A DNA stretch of 47,127 nt from Chloroflexota bacterium (GTDB lineage Bacteria > Chloroflexota > Anaerolineae > DUEN01): the NCBI GenBank assembly GCA_013152435.1, contig JAADGJ010000133.1, positions 1-47,127 of the forward strand, given 5' to 3'. Each line of letters starts with the position of its first letter. Position 1 is the stretch's first letter. The notes beneath the pieces were generated by a model. That model was not told the origin of the DNA. It searched no databases and was given only the letters and a program-made list of their open reading frames with translations. Position numbers and translations under genes: made by a program. Below, piece after piece: positions 15,397-24,847 of this stretch.

Positions 15397-16703
15397 CTCG
15401 ACGCACACAACAATCGGGCCGGCGAATCGTCCACCGCGATCCCGTACGCCAGGGCCAGGACCTCCACCGGATGGACGGAGGGACGCCCCGTCCCATGGGA
15501 GATCTGCCAGCGGCAGGTCTCGCTATCACACACAGCCACCGGGCCACCGGTCTCCAGGATCTGCCGGAACAGCGGCTCGCCGACGGCCATGGCGATGTCG
15601 TATTTCTCGTGCTTGTAGCCATACGTGCCGGCGATGCCACAGCAATCCGCGTCCATCTCCACGACCGTCAGGCCGGGGATCAGGCTCATCAGGTCGAAAG
15701 CCGGGCGCCCCATCCCATGAGCCTTCAACTGGCACGGCGCGTGATAGGGCACGGTGGCCTCGAGGGGGGCGAAGCCCGTGTCCAGCTCATCGCGCTCCCA
15801 TAGCAGCCGCAGGAACTCGCAGATGTCGTACGTGTGCTCCGCCACCAGGCGGGCGTCCTCATCATCGATGTCCAGGATGGCCCGGTAATCGTGCTTCAGC
15901 GTCAACGTGCAGCTGGTGGAGGTGCCGACGATCAGATATCCGCGGCGCACCCACGGCGCCAGTTTGCGCAGATTGCTATACGCATACCTGCGAGCCCCCG
16001 TGAAATCGCCCTGGGACATGATGGGAAGGCCACAGCAGTTCTGATCGGGCACCACGACCTCGAATCCGTTTCGCTCCAGGACGGCTACCGCCGCCTTGCC
16101 CACACGCGGCTCGTAATACTGGGTGGAACATCCGTGGAAGTAGAGCACCTGCCCACGATCGCCGGGGCGCGCCGGACCCGGCGATGCGGGCTGATCGAAC
16201 GAGAAGGGGCGTCCCGGCATGACCCGCCGGCCTCGATACCAGTCGCGAAACGTCTGCCGAGCAATAGGAGGGAACGGCGCTCGATGATCGATCCCCAATA
16301 CCGCCTCGGCGGCCAACCGGAAGGGGGAGAAGTGCATCGCCCAATTGGCCAGGGGCGCCACCGGATGCGCCAGCTTCCCCAGCCATTCGGAACGGCTGAT
16401 GAGGAGGTTGCGCAGAGGGATGCGCTCCGTCTCATACAGCTTCGCCCGGGCCTTGGCATTGATCTCCATGATCTTGACCCCATGGGGGCAGACCATGTCG
16501 CAGACGCCACAGCCGGAGCAGTAATCCACCGATCGATCCACCGTCGGCGCCCTGGGATCACGGAAGCGCTGCGCCTGCGGCCCGACGTACTTCGGGCCGG
16601 GGAACCGCTCCGGTGCCACCGTCGCCACCGGGCACGCCGTCGTGCAAATGTTGCACTTCATGCAGTGGTCCAGAGTGAGCCGAACGTCCTGTGATCTCGT
16701 CAT
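15393..16703 (-). CDS. glpC: Anaerobic glycerol-3-phosphate dehydrogenase subunit C
   Basis: GlpC is the iron-sulfur subunit that passes electrons from GlpAB to the membrane quinone pool. Two [4Fe-4S] sites are visible near the N terminus: Cys14/17/20/24 and Cys62/65/68/72. Two CCG domains follow, with QNCCGLP and DADCCGIAGTYG, plus STSCTL and CDSETCRWQI segments much like those of E. coli GlpC. The start is uncertain: ATG 16703 matches the family start best but has a weak ribosome-binding site, and ATG 16742 is possible. It is 117 bases after glpB, with a 6-bp hairpin in the gap. Length 436 residues. Confidence 0.92.
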   Translation of the reverse strand: MTRSQDVRLTLDHCMKCNICTTACPVATVAPERFPGPKYVGPQAQRFRDPRAPTVDRSVDYCSGCGVCDMVCPHGVKIMEINAKARAKLYETERIPLRNLLISRSEWLGKLAHPVAPLANWAMHFSPFRLAAEAVLGIDHRAPFPPIARQTFRDWYRGRRVMPGRPFSFDQPASPGPARPGDRGQVLYFHGCSTQYYEPRVGKAAVAVLERNGFEVVVPDQNCCGLPIMSQGDFTGARRYAYSNLRKLAPWVRRGYLIVGTSTSCTLTLKHDYRAILDIDDEDARLVAEHTYDICEFLRLLWERDELDTGFAPLEATVPYHAPCQLKAHGMGRPAFDLMSLIPGLTVVEMDADCCGIAGTYGYKHEKYDIAMAVGEPLFRQILETGGPVAVCDSETCRWQISHGTGRPSVHPVEVLALAYGIAVDDSPARLLCASR

Positions 16704-16777
16704 CCGATATCCATTCGTCTGCCTGTGAACGGCCGATAACATCGGCCATGTACCCTTTCGGCGGAAATGATATGAGA

Positions 16778-16792
16778 CACGGCGCCGCCGTG
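16778..16792 (-). other. Intercistronic hairpin between glpB and glpC
   Basis: CACGGC and GCCGTG form a 6-bp perfect stem with a three-base loop in the 117-base gap. No T tract follows, so it is more likely an mRNA-stability or processing element than a terminator. Chance occurrence cannot be excluded. Confidence 0.3.
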
Positions 16793-16820
16793 CCTTCCCC
16801 CAACGGTCTGTACGGATCGG

Positions 16821-18065
16821 CTACCCCAATATGGCCCGCGCGGCCGCGTAGCCGGTGGCGATAGGAACGCCATCGCCGATGCCCGCCCGGGGATCCGCGC
16901 CGCCCGCCAGCAAAGCTCCCGCCACATGCACGTTCTCCAACACCGGCCGCCCTCGCTCGTCGATCGGCTGCATCCGCTCGTTCACCGCCACCCCCGCCGC
17001 CAGAATGGGATGCGGGCCATACGGGTGCGGGGCACTCCACGCCTCCGGATCGGGCACGTTGCGCAGGGGCAGACCGAGGATGGGCTCCTCGACGGCACCT
17101 GTATGATCCGTGACGAGCCCGTGCCCGTAGATGCCTCCGGTGGCCAACACGAAATGGTCGGCGGCAAAGCGCACGGGCCGCGTCGTCGATTGCACGTACA
17201 CCGCGTGGACCCGTCCCCCCTGCCTCTCCGCGCTCACCACGGGAAAGCCGACCTGCCAGCGCCCCCCGGCCTGTCGGAAGAGCTGACGCCAGGCCTCGAA
17301 CAACCGGAGCCCCGGCGCCGACGGCGGCAACGTGGGGATCTCGAAGATGGGACGATCGATCTCGGCGCTCACCTCGCGCCAGGCGTCCCGATCGCGCAGG
17401 CCGAGCACGGCCGGGAACCCCACCCGTTTGGCGTCACCCAGGAGGGGTTTCAGCGCCCGCAACACCTGGGCCCGGAAATCCGGATCATCGAACGCCCGGG
17501 CCAGCTCCACGGGGGTGATGTTGTCCCGCCCCCGCAGAGCGGGCACGTCCAGATAGGCGCCGCGGGCCTCCAGCCCGTATACGCGGGAGAGGTTCGCCGC
17601 CGCGTACTGGGGATAGAAATCGCGCAGCTCCCGGAATCCCACCAACAACATCGGCTCCGAGCGGCGCACGTCCCCCTCGACCATGGATGCCGGCGCCAGG
17701 CAGGTTGGGCGCGCCGCCCCCGCGGCCGTGGGCAGCTGCCAGTTCGCATCCAGGCCGCCCTCGTAGGGCCATCCCGCCCGATCGGTCTCCCGGCGGAAGT
17801 AGTCTAAGGCCTCGGCCAACAGCCCCATTCCCACACGCGCGTAGGGATGCTCCGGATAGCCCGACATGAAGGCGGGCAGCGCCTCCCCAGGCGAGGATAC
17901 GTCCTCACCACCGGCCCTTCCCAGCACATCCACACACCCCGAGCTCAGGTGCGTGCACCCCGCTCCACGGGCCAGAAGCAACACCCGTTTCCCCGCCTGC
18001 GCCAGGGCAGTGGCGGAGACCAATCCGGCCAATCCGGCGCCGATCACGATCACATCGTATGTCAT
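16821..18065 (-). CDS. glpB: Anaerobic glycerol-3-phosphate dehydrogenase subunit B
   Basis: GlpB is a flavoprotein partner of GlpA and GlpC. The FAD-binding motif VIGAGLAGLVSA lies at residues 7-18, followed by a THLSSGCVDVLG segment matching the HFSSGSLDLL of E. coli GlpB. The C-terminal LATGGIYGHGL and AGGADPRAGIGDGVPIATGYAA complete the flavin site. Length is 414 residues. The start is ATG 18065 (AGGTGG close upstream) or GTG 18071 (GGAG eight bases upstream). The upstream small membrane protein ends at 18072, so the genes are contiguous. Oxidation of glycerol 3-phosphate to dihydroxyacetone phosphate is the family role. Confidence 0.9.
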   Translation of the reverse strand: MTYDVIVIGAGLAGLVSATALAQAGKRVLLLARGAGCTHLSSGCVDVLGRAGGEDVSSPGEALPAFMSGYPEHPYARVGMGLLAEALDYFRRETDRAGWPYEGGLDANWQLPTAAGAARPTCLAPASMVEGDVRRSEPMLLVGFRELRDFYPQYAAANLSRVYGLEARGAYLDVPALRGRDNITPVELARAFDDPDFRAQVLRALKPLLGDAKRVGFPAVLGLRDRDAWREVSAEIDRPIFEIPTLPPSAPGLRLFEAWRQLFRQAGGRWQVGFPVVSAERQGGRVHAVYVQSTTRPVRFAADHFVLATGGIYGHGLVTDHTGAVEEPILGLPLRNVPDPEAWSAPHPYGPHPILAAGVAVNERMQPIDERGRPVLENVHVAGALLAGGADPRAGIGDGVPIATGYAAARAILG

Positions 18066-18071
18066 GCCCAC

Positions 18072-18473
18072 CTACATCTCCGGGACCAAAGGCGGGAGTC
18101 GATTCCAGCCCAGCATGCCCAGGATGAGGACCGCCAACAGCACGATCCCCATGAGGATATGATCCATAGCCATGCCCTGCTCGCCCGCGCGCAGATGCGG
18201 CACCACCCGCACGGTCGATTCCACAATACATCCGATGCCGGCCAAGGCGATGGTCAGGCCGAACGCCCAATGGGTCTGCATCACCAACCCGATTCCCAGG
18301 ATCACCATCGCAATCGCGCCGGCGATCGCCACAAGGGGACGGTCACTTCGAGGGATACGAGGCCGAGAGAAGGCCCGAGCCCATCTCTGCACCGAGCGCA
18401 GATGTCGCAGGTTCAGGCCGCTCCATATGAGCAATCCCACGAAGGCCCCAAGCCCTGCCTGCAAAGCGGTCAT
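18072..18473 (-). CDS. Small four-helix membrane protein inside the glp operon, function unknown
   Basis: The 133-residue protein has hydrophobic segments at about residues 6-20, 47-64, 68-86 and 104-122, with basic residues clustered between the first two. No haem-binding histidine pair or cysteine motif stands out. Its ATG overlaps the glpA stop by four bases, and glpB begins right after its stop, so it is embedded in the glpA-glpB-glpC unit. The classical GlpABC complex has no such subunit. A membrane anchor or assembly factor for the dehydrogenase is a reasonable guess, but nothing in the sequence proves it. Confidence 0.8.
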   Translation of the reverse strand: MTALQAGLGAFVGLLIWSGLNLRHLRSVQRWARAFSRPRIPRSDRPLVAIAGAIAMVILGIGLVMQTHWAFGLTIALAGIGCIVESTVRVVPHLRAGEQGMAMDHILMGIVLLAVLILGMLGWNRLPPLVPEM

Positions 18474-20062
18474 TCGCCCTCCCTCTGATCAGACCCGGGG
18501 AGCCGATCGACCGCCAGCAATCCCTCGAAGATCCATCGATCCAGATAAGCCTGGCGGAGCTGATCTCCCCAGAGCACGGGACGCATCCCCTTCCACCGCT
18601 CGGCCAGGAAGGATGTAAGCGCCCGGTTGGCCTGCTCCACAGGCGTATCCAGGGCCTCGTGGAGCAACGCGGCGGTCCGATAGACGCAGAAACCGCCCTG
18701 ACACGGCCCCATACCCACGCGCAGCCCTCGCCGAACGTCGTCCAGATCGCGCGTCCCGGTCTCTCGCACGAACGACTCGATCTGGTCCCGGTGGACCAAC
18801 TCGCATTCGCAGATGAGCTGTCCACGTCGCCCCCCTCGCTCACGCTCCTCCAGACGCCGCCCCAACGCGTGGTAGCGGCCATCTTCAGAGCCAGGGACGG
18901 GCTCCTCGGCGGTACGACAGGGCCGCTGCGTTCCCAACCGGCGGCACACGAGGTCCACCGTGTGCTCCGCCATCAGGCGATAGGTGGTGAACTTGCCGCC
19001 GACAACGGAGACGAAGCCTGCGACGCCATCACGCTCCTCGTGGTCCAGCACGACATAGCCGCGAGTCACGGCCCGCAGGTCCTGCTCCTCGCGTTCGTCC
19101 GCCTGAGGACGCTCCTCGTAGAGGGGGCGCACCCCCGCCCAGGCGCGCAGCGCCCTCGTCTGCGAGAAGCCTGGGACCAGCTTCTCGCCCTCTTCCAACA
19201 GCTTCTCGACCTCCCACCGCTCGATGGGATAGCGATCCGGATCATCCACGGGAACCGAGGTGGTCCCGATGATGGCCACCGTGTGCACGGGGACCAGGAT
19301 ATCGCCATCGCTGGGAGGATGACAGCGGTTCAGGATGGTGTTGACGAACCGATGGTTCATGGCCACCAGCGTGCCCTTGGCCGGGCGCATGAGCACCTCG
19401 ATGCCCGCCATGGCCGCGATCTGTCCGGCCCACGCCCCGGCCGCGTTGACCACGCAATCGGCGTGAACGACGATCTCCTCCCCCTTGCGCTCATCGTATA
19501 TCCGGGCGCCCACAACGCGGTCGCCCTGGCGCAAGAGGTCCAACACGCGATGATAGGTCCAGACCTTCGCCCCGTACGCCCGGGCCGAGGCCGCGTTGGC
19601 CGCCACCGCCTCAAAGGAATCACAGGCGGCGTCCGGCACGCGAAACGCCCGGCTGATCCTCGGGTTCAGAAGCGGCTCCTCCCGCAGCGCCTGCGCCGGG
19701 CCGACCTCCTCGATGGGGATCCCGCACTCCCAGCAGGCGGCCACCCACTGGTCGGCGTAGTCGGGGTCATCCCAGGGGGTCACCACAAAGAGCCCGTCCA
19801 GATCCTCCAGGCAATGGGGGATCACCTGACGCAAGATGAGGTTCTCGGTGATGCACTCACGGGCGGAGACCGGGTCCCGTACGGCATAGCGGGCGCCGGA
19901 GTGCAGCAGGCCGTGATAACGACCGGTGGTGCCGTTCGCCAGGTCGGCCTTTTCGACCAGGATGGCCCGGAAGCCGCGCATGGCCAGGTCACGCACCACG
20001 CCGGTGCCGGTGGCGCCGCCGCCGATGACCAGAACCTCCGTATCCTCTCGTCTCACACCCAT
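18470..20062 (-). CDS. glpA: Anaerobic glycerol-3-phosphate dehydrogenase subunit A
   Basis: GlpA is the catalytic FAD subunit oxidising sn-glycerol 3-phosphate. The dinucleotide-binding motif VIGGGATGTG lies at residues 12-21, followed by NGTTGRYHGLLHSGARYA, the DAO-type substrate region. The last quarter holds a BFD-like [2Fe-2S] domain with Cys418, Cys420, Cys454 and Cys459, which separates GlpA from the aerobic GlpD. Length is 530 residues. The start ATG 20062 has GAGG five bases upstream and lies 44 bases after the predicted transcription start of a strong promoter. The downstream order is small membrane protein, glpB, glpC, panE, EamA exporter, with mostly overlapping or near-overlapping junctions. 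Confidence 0.93.
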   Translation of the reverse strand: MGVRREDTEVLVIGGGATGTGVVRDLAMRGFRAILVEKADLANGTTGRYHGLLHSGARYAVRDPVSARECITENLILRQVIPHCLEDLDGLFVVTPWDDPDYADQWVAACWECGIPIEEVGPAQALREEPLLNPRISRAFRVPDAACDSFEAVAANAASARAYGAKVWTYHRVLDLLRQGDRVVGARIYDERKGEEIVVHADCVVNAAGAWAGQIAAMAGIEVLMRPAKGTLVAMNHRFVNTILNRCHPPSDGDILVPVHTVAIIGTTSVPVDDPDRYPIERWEVEKLLEEGEKLVPGFSQTRALRAWAGVRPLYEERPQADEREEQDLRAVTRGYVVLDHEERDGVAGFVSVVGGKFTTYRLMAEHTVDLVCRRLGTQRPCRTAEEPVPGSEDGRYHALGRRLEERERGGRRGQLICECELVHRDQIESFVRETGTRDLDDVRRGLRVGMGPCQGGFCVYRTAALLHEALDTPVEQANRALTSFLAERWKGMRPVLWGDQLRQAYLDRWIFEGLLAVDRLPGSDQREGE

Positions 20063-20112
20063 CCAGTCCTCGATCTCCGCCTGAGCGGCAGGGGGGATGC
20101 ACAGCTGCCGCC

Positions 20113-20141
20113 ATTATACCACGTGGATGGTCGCCGTTCAA
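20113..20141 (-). promoter_or_regulatory. Strong sigma-70-like promoter of the glp operon
   Basis: On the minus strand TTGAAC (20141-20136) is separated by 17 bases from TATAAT (20118-20113). The predicted start at about 20106 gives a 44-base leader before glpA. No clear operator palindrome for GlpR was recognised around it. Confidence 0.85.
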
Positions 20142-20313
20142 CTAAGAATTCGTACATGTTTACCCACCCTTTCAACGGGCTCCGGCGGCCCAGACCATTG
20201 CCGTGATCATCCGGGAGGGGCCTCTCGCTCCGTCCCCCCGGGGATGGATCGACGGCGGCGCAGCGTTCCCGTCCACGCTTCGGTGCGGCGCTGCCCCGAC
20301 CCTGATCCACACG

Positions 20314-20348
20314 CGAAAAGGGCCCGCCTCCTGGGCGGGCCCTTTTCG
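20314..20348. terminator. Bidirectional intrinsic terminator after plsY
   Basis: A 15-bp perfect stem (20314-20328 with 20334-20348, five-base loop) has AAAA on one arm and TTTT on the other, so it can terminate in both directions. It lies 12 bases past the plsY stop and isolates the glp promoter from plsY transcription. Confidence 0.92.
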
Positions 20349-20360
20349 GCGATCACCGGT

Positions 20361-20972
20361 TTACCACAACGTGATGCGTCGTTCGTTTCCGTGGATCAGC
20401 CGCTGAATATTCGGGAGGAGCGCCACCACGATGGCGGCTGCCGTGATGGAAGCGAAGATCGGATGGGCGATCGACGCCGTCTGAGGCGCCGCGATCAGCA
20501 GGATCGTGACCACCACCAGCCCCCCGATCCCAACCGTCAGCGTCCCCACGGACGCGAACCGACTGAGATACAGCGTGAGCACGGCCAACGGAGCCGTGAT
20601 CAGTCCCGCAATCGGGTTCAACGCCAACAACGCCGAGATCGCCGTCATGCCGCCGGCGCCGCCGCGCAGCCGCAGGAACAAACTCCAGTTGTGCCCTACC
20701 ACCGCCATACTACCCGCCAGCGCGGCGCCGTACTCCCCTGAGTTCAGCACATATCGCGCCAAACACACAGCTGCAATGCCCTTCAATGCATCTCCTAATA
20801 CCGTCAAAATCGCCGGTCCCAGTCCCAGGGCGCGCCATACGTTCGTCCCGCCCGTTCGACCGCTCCCGTGCTGGCGGATATCAATGCCATGGGCACGCCC
20901 CACAAGATATCCTACCGGGATCGATCCCAACAGGTAACCCAGGACCGCCGCGATTACAACCCGCAACCACAT
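20361..20972 (-). CDS. plsY: Glycerol-3-phosphate acyltransferase (acyl-phosphate dependent)
   Basis: PlsY moves the acyl chain from acyl phosphate to glycerol 3-phosphate at the inner membrane, the first step of phospholipid synthesis. Its three family motifs are present: GSIPVGYLVGR with HGSGRTGGTNVWRALG near residues 16-50, GHNWSLFLRLRGGAGG near residue 95, and LPNIQRLIHGNERRI at the end. In most PlsY proteins the second motif reads KGGKG; here it is RGGAG. Length is 203 residues with several membrane helices. The start ATG 20972 follows AGGAGG. It consumes the metabolite handled by the glp operon immediately downstream, but a terminator separates them. The acyl-phosphate synthase PlsX is not in the window. 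Confidence 0.93.
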   Translation of the reverse strand: MWLRVVIAAVLGYLLGSIPVGYLVGRAHGIDIRQHGSGRTGGTNVWRALGLGPAILTVLGDALKGIAAVCLARYVLNSGEYGAALAGSMAVVGHNWSLFLRLRGGAGGMTAISALLALNPIAGLITAPLAVLTLYLSRFASVGTLTVGIGGLVVVTILLIAAPQTASIAHPIFASITAAAIVVALLPNIQRLIHGNERRITLW

Positions 20973-21293
20973 TCCTTCGGACCTCCTATCCTTGAAATCC
21001 CGACCAGGCCTTTACGCCTGACTTCTCTACTCGAGCGGACAAGCTCCTATCCGCCTCATCCGAAACAACAACTACGCAAGAGCTTTACCCAACGATTCGC
21101 TCCACCCCCTTCCCAAGCAAGGTGGTAGAGAAACCAGATAAAACCTGAACAACGAACCCCTCACGGCAGGCCCACGCATCGGCGAGTCGAGAACGAACGC
21201 TCCACCCACCGTCGGATTGTCCAGCTTTTAGCTGATTTCCCTACGTGCTTTCACGCCTGGCGTGATGAGATACGAGCCCTCCCCCCGTGCCAG
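20973..21293. other. Intergenic region between the UroD-like gene and plsY
   Basis: This 321-bp stretch has no convincing gene. It contains two small hairpins, CAGCT/AGCTG (21222-21234) and TCACGCC/GGCGTGA (21251-21265), neither with a T tract on the minus strand. The plsY promoter should lie here, but no good -35/-10 pair was found. The segment is somewhat richer in A and T than its surroundings. Confidence 0.5.
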
Positions 21294-22256
21294 CTATATA
21301 TAACCCCGTTCCGCCCGCAAGGGTACGCCCAATCGCCTGGAAGTGCCCTCCACCGCGGCCCAGATGGCATCCAACCGCTCCACCTCCCGCAGGTCCATCT
21401 CCTCGGTCAACCCATTACGAGTGCCCAGAATGGCGGGGATGCCGGCGGGGCCGGAGTGCCAGGCGCGCAGATGTTCCACCAGCCAGACCTCCACATCAGG
21501 CAGGGAGAGGAGGGTCGCATCCACCCCGCCCCACAGGCAGAAGTGTCGCCCCACCACGGAGCGCAGGTCCGACAGGCTCCCCCGGTCCCCTTCGCAGAAG
21601 CCCTGCAACCCATCCACCTCCGCGGCCACCACATCCTCGAAGACGGGGGAGAGCGCCCCCGGGGCCCGGAGGAAGAAGAGCAACCCCTGCTGGTGGACCA
21701 CATGCGCGAGCAATGTCAGGAACGGGAAATACACCTGTCGCAGCCGCTCCGGAGGCCACCGCAGCCCGCTGCGCCCGGCCAGCGGATCGCTGATCATCAG
21801 GGCATCGGCGCCCGCGTCCGCGATCTGACGAGCCAGATGCTGCAGGTCCAACACGCACTCGGCGAAGAGGGAGGAGATCTGCGAGGAGGCCTGGGCCATA
21901 TGCTCGCGCGTGGCGGTCGTCCCCCAAACCCGCATGGCCCGGATCAAAAGGCCAGAGGCCAGTGCCACGACGAAGAGATCGGTCTCAGACCGCCACTGCC
22001 GTATCCAGAAGAGGGCATCATCCGAGGACTGGTCGATGAAGGAGACCGTGACCACATCATGTCCCAGCCGCTCGATGACGGCGCGTCGGGCGGCCCACGG
22101 TACCGGTTGATCCTGATGAAGCCCCACCAGCTCACGCACCAGGCGATCGGACACGACGATCTCGCCGATAGGGGTACGATCTACCGGGTATCCGGCCAAC
22201 AGGTCATGCACCCGGTCGCGCCGTCTGACGGGTGACAAGCGAGATTCAACTTTCAC
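21294..22256 (-). CDS. Uroporphyrinogen decarboxylase-fold protein, probable methyltransferase-like
   Basis: The 320-residue protein resembles the UroD/MtaA superfamily, whose non-haem members move methyl groups between corrinoid proteins and thiols. Family traits include DALMISDPLAG (near residue 150) and HFCLWGGVDATLL (near 238-250). The last segment gives a His238-x-Cys240 pair like the zinc ligands of MtaA-type methyltransferases, but the third cysteine expected further on is not seen where the sequence reads AILGTRNGL. It is therefore unlikely to be HemE and may have altered metal binding. GTG 22256 overlaps the methyltransferase stop by 11 bases. The substrate is unknown. Confidence 0.75.
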   Translation of the reverse strand: MKVESRLSPVRRRDRVHDLLAGYPVDRTPIGEIVVSDRLVRELVGLHQDQPVPWAARRAVIERLGHDVVTVSFIDQSSDDALFWIRQWRSETDLFVVALASGLLIRAMRVWGTTATREHMAQASSQISSLFAECVLDLQHLARQIADAGADALMISDPLAGRSGLRWPPERLRQVYFPFLTLLAHVVHQQGLLFFLRAPGALSPVFEDVVAAEVDGLQGFCEGDRGSLSDLRSVVGRHFCLWGGVDATLLSLPDVEVWLVEHLRAWHSGPAGIPAILGTRNGLTEEMDLREVERLDAIWAAVEGTSRRLGVPLRAERGYI

Positions 22257-23127
22257 GGAGCACCTGAGAGATCGCACGAATATGGTCCGGCGTGGTGCCA
22301 CAACACCCGCCGATCACCTTGAACCCTTCGGCCGCCCACTGCCGCGCATAGGCGGCCAGCGCCTCCGGCGTCATATCATAGACCGGCTGCCCTCCTTCCA
22401 TACGCGGCAGCCCCGCGTTGGGCTTGACGATCGTAGGGATCTCCGGTGCCACGGAGCGCATCGCACGCGCGGCAGCGGCGGTCTCCTCGACCTCACGCCC
22501 GCAATTGGCCCCCATGGCCGTTACCCCCAGCGACTTGAGCAATTCGGCGGCCTCCTCCGGGCGGACTCCCATCATCGTACGCCCGCCGCTGTCGAAGCTC
22601 ATGGTGGCGAAGATGGGCACGTCCGGCGCGGCGCGGCGAACGCCCTCCACGGCCGCGCGCATCTCCTCCAGATCGCTCATGGTCTCGATCTGAAAGAGAT
22701 CTACTCCCACCTCCGCCAACGCGGCCGCCTGCCGATGGAAGACCTCCACGGCCTCCTCGAAGGAGAACGTCCCCAGCGGGGCCATCATCTCCCCGGTGGG
22801 GCCGATATCCCCCGCGACGAACGCCCGATCGCCGGCCGCCTGCCTGGCCAGCTCCGCAGCGCGACGATTGATCTCGTCGGCATGGGCGTCAAGTCCCCCC
22901 CTGGACAGACGCGGCAACGTGCCCCCAAACGTGCACGTCAGGATGATCTCCGCCCCAGCGTCCAAATAGGCCTTGTGTAGCTTCGTGATCTCCTCCGGCC
23001 GCTCCCACACCCAACGCTCCGGCGGGGTCCCCACGGGCAATCCCGCCCGCTGAAGCATGGTCCCCGTCGCACCATCCGCGATGATCACCTCAGGGGCGCG
23101 TAGGCGCTCCAACAACCGATCCGACAT
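22246..23127 (-). CDS. Homocysteine S-methyltransferase family protein
   Basis: This is a (beta-alpha)8 barrel of the BHMT/MmuM/MetH-N family, which activates homocysteine or another thiol on zinc and methylates it. The zinc cysteines are present: Cys209 in MGANCG and Cys275-Cys276 in VIGGCCGTTPDHI. DGATGTMLQ at residues 18-26 is the typical opening. Length is 293 residues, so the protein carries no MetH-type folate or B12 domain. The methyl donor is not evident; S-methylmethionine, betaine or a corrinoid partner are all possible. It lies 45 bases after the ABC ATPase gene and overlaps the UroD-like gene, which suggests a joint function in one operon. Confidence 0.88.
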   Translation of the reverse strand: MSDRLLERLRAPEVIIADGATGTMLQRAGLPVGTPPERWVWERPEEITKLHKAYLDAGAEIILTCTFGGTLPRLSRGGLDAHADEINRRAAELARQAAGDRAFVAGDIGPTGEMMAPLGTFSFEEAVEVFHRQAAALAEVGVDLFQIETMSDLEEMRAAVEGVRRAAPDVPIFATMSFDSGGRTMMGVRPEEAAELLKSLGVTAMGANCGREVEETAAAARAMRSVAPEIPTIVKPNAGLPRMEGGQPVYDMTPEALAAYARQWAAEGFKVIGGCCGTTPDHIRAISQVLRES

Positions 23128-23172
23128 GAAACGACTCCTCGATGATTTGTCCGTGTGATGCCACCGGCTTGA

Positions 23173-23899
<727 letters not shown>

Positions 23900-23910
<11 letters not shown>

Positions 23911-24727
23911 CGATGCTCCACCTCCTCTCGATCCACCGCACCAGCAGGGAGAGCATCAGCGTCATCGCCAGGTACAAAAGGGCAACGGAGTTGTACCCCT
24001 CGAACGCGCGAAACGTGCGCGAGATGTAGAGTCGCCCCATCTGCAACAGATCCGGGATCGCCAGCACGGCCACCAGGGACGAGTCCTTGAGCATGGCGAT
24101 GAAATCGTTGCCCAAAGGGGGCAGGATCACCCGGATCGCCTGAGGCAACACCACGTAGCGCATGGCCTGCATGTAGGTCATGCCCAAAGAGCGGGCCGCC
24201 TCCATCTGTCCGCGGTGAATGGACTCGATGCCGGCGCGATACACCTCCGCCAGGTATGCGCCGTAGCCGATGGCCAGGCCCAGGATCGCCTCCTGGATAT
24301 CGCTCAGCGTGATGGCCCCGCCGGTGGAATCGCGCAGTCGTGGAGAGATGACGAACCCCGCATAGAGCAAGATGACGAGCATGGGGATGCCCCGGATGAT
24401 TTCGACATATAACGTGGAGACGGCGTACAGCACGGGGTTGCGGGACACCCGCATGAGCCCGGCGACCAGCCCAATGATCAGCGCCAACCCGTAAGCCGTA
24501 AAGGTCGCCTGCAACGTGACGCGCAGCCCCGGGATGATGAACTGAAAGACGTCACGATACTGCGGGGAGGTGAGCACACCGATGGTCACGTACAGCCCGA
24601 CCACCACGACGATCAAGACCCACCAGGGGAAGGTGGACACGTCGAACTTGGTCCACACCCCGCCCCGCGACGCGTCCTCGGCCAGGCCGCCCGTCGGCTG
24701 AGTCAGATCACCCGTTCCCGATTCCAT
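23900..24727 (-). CDS. Polar amino-acid ABC transporter permease (HisMQ family)
   Basis: The membrane subunit has about five to six helices and the conserved EAA loop [33 protein letters not shown], which docks on the ATPase. [14 protein letters not shown] is typical of the HisMQ group. The first 35 residues form a hydrophilic leader before the first helix. ATG 24727 has AGGAG seven bases upstream; TTG 24730 is an alternative. One permease gene is present, so it probably works as a homodimer. It lies 120 bases after the binding-protein gene and overlaps the ATPase gene. Length 275 residues. Confidence 0.92.
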
Positions 24728-24761
24728 CAACTCACTCCTCCCACAAGATGAGCCAACATCA

Positions 24762-24808
24762 GCACGGCCATCCGACCATACCCGTAGGGGATGGACGGAC
24801 GGCCGTGC
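24762..24808 (-). other. Intercistronic hairpin between binding-protein and permease genes
   Basis: GCACGGCC (24762-24769) pairs with GGCCGTGC (24801-24808), and CATCC/GGATG pair inside it. No T tract follows on the minus strand. Stable hairpins after binding-protein genes commonly protect the upstream mRNA and partly limit readthrough, giving more binding protein than permease. Confidence 0.5.
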
Positions 24809-24847
24809 ACTTCCTACCCACCTCTCAGCGCTCTGCGCCGGACGGTA

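Noticed and set aside
20053-20310. 85-codon minus-strand frame before glpA
   Set aside because: It runs through the glpA promoter and has no translation signals.
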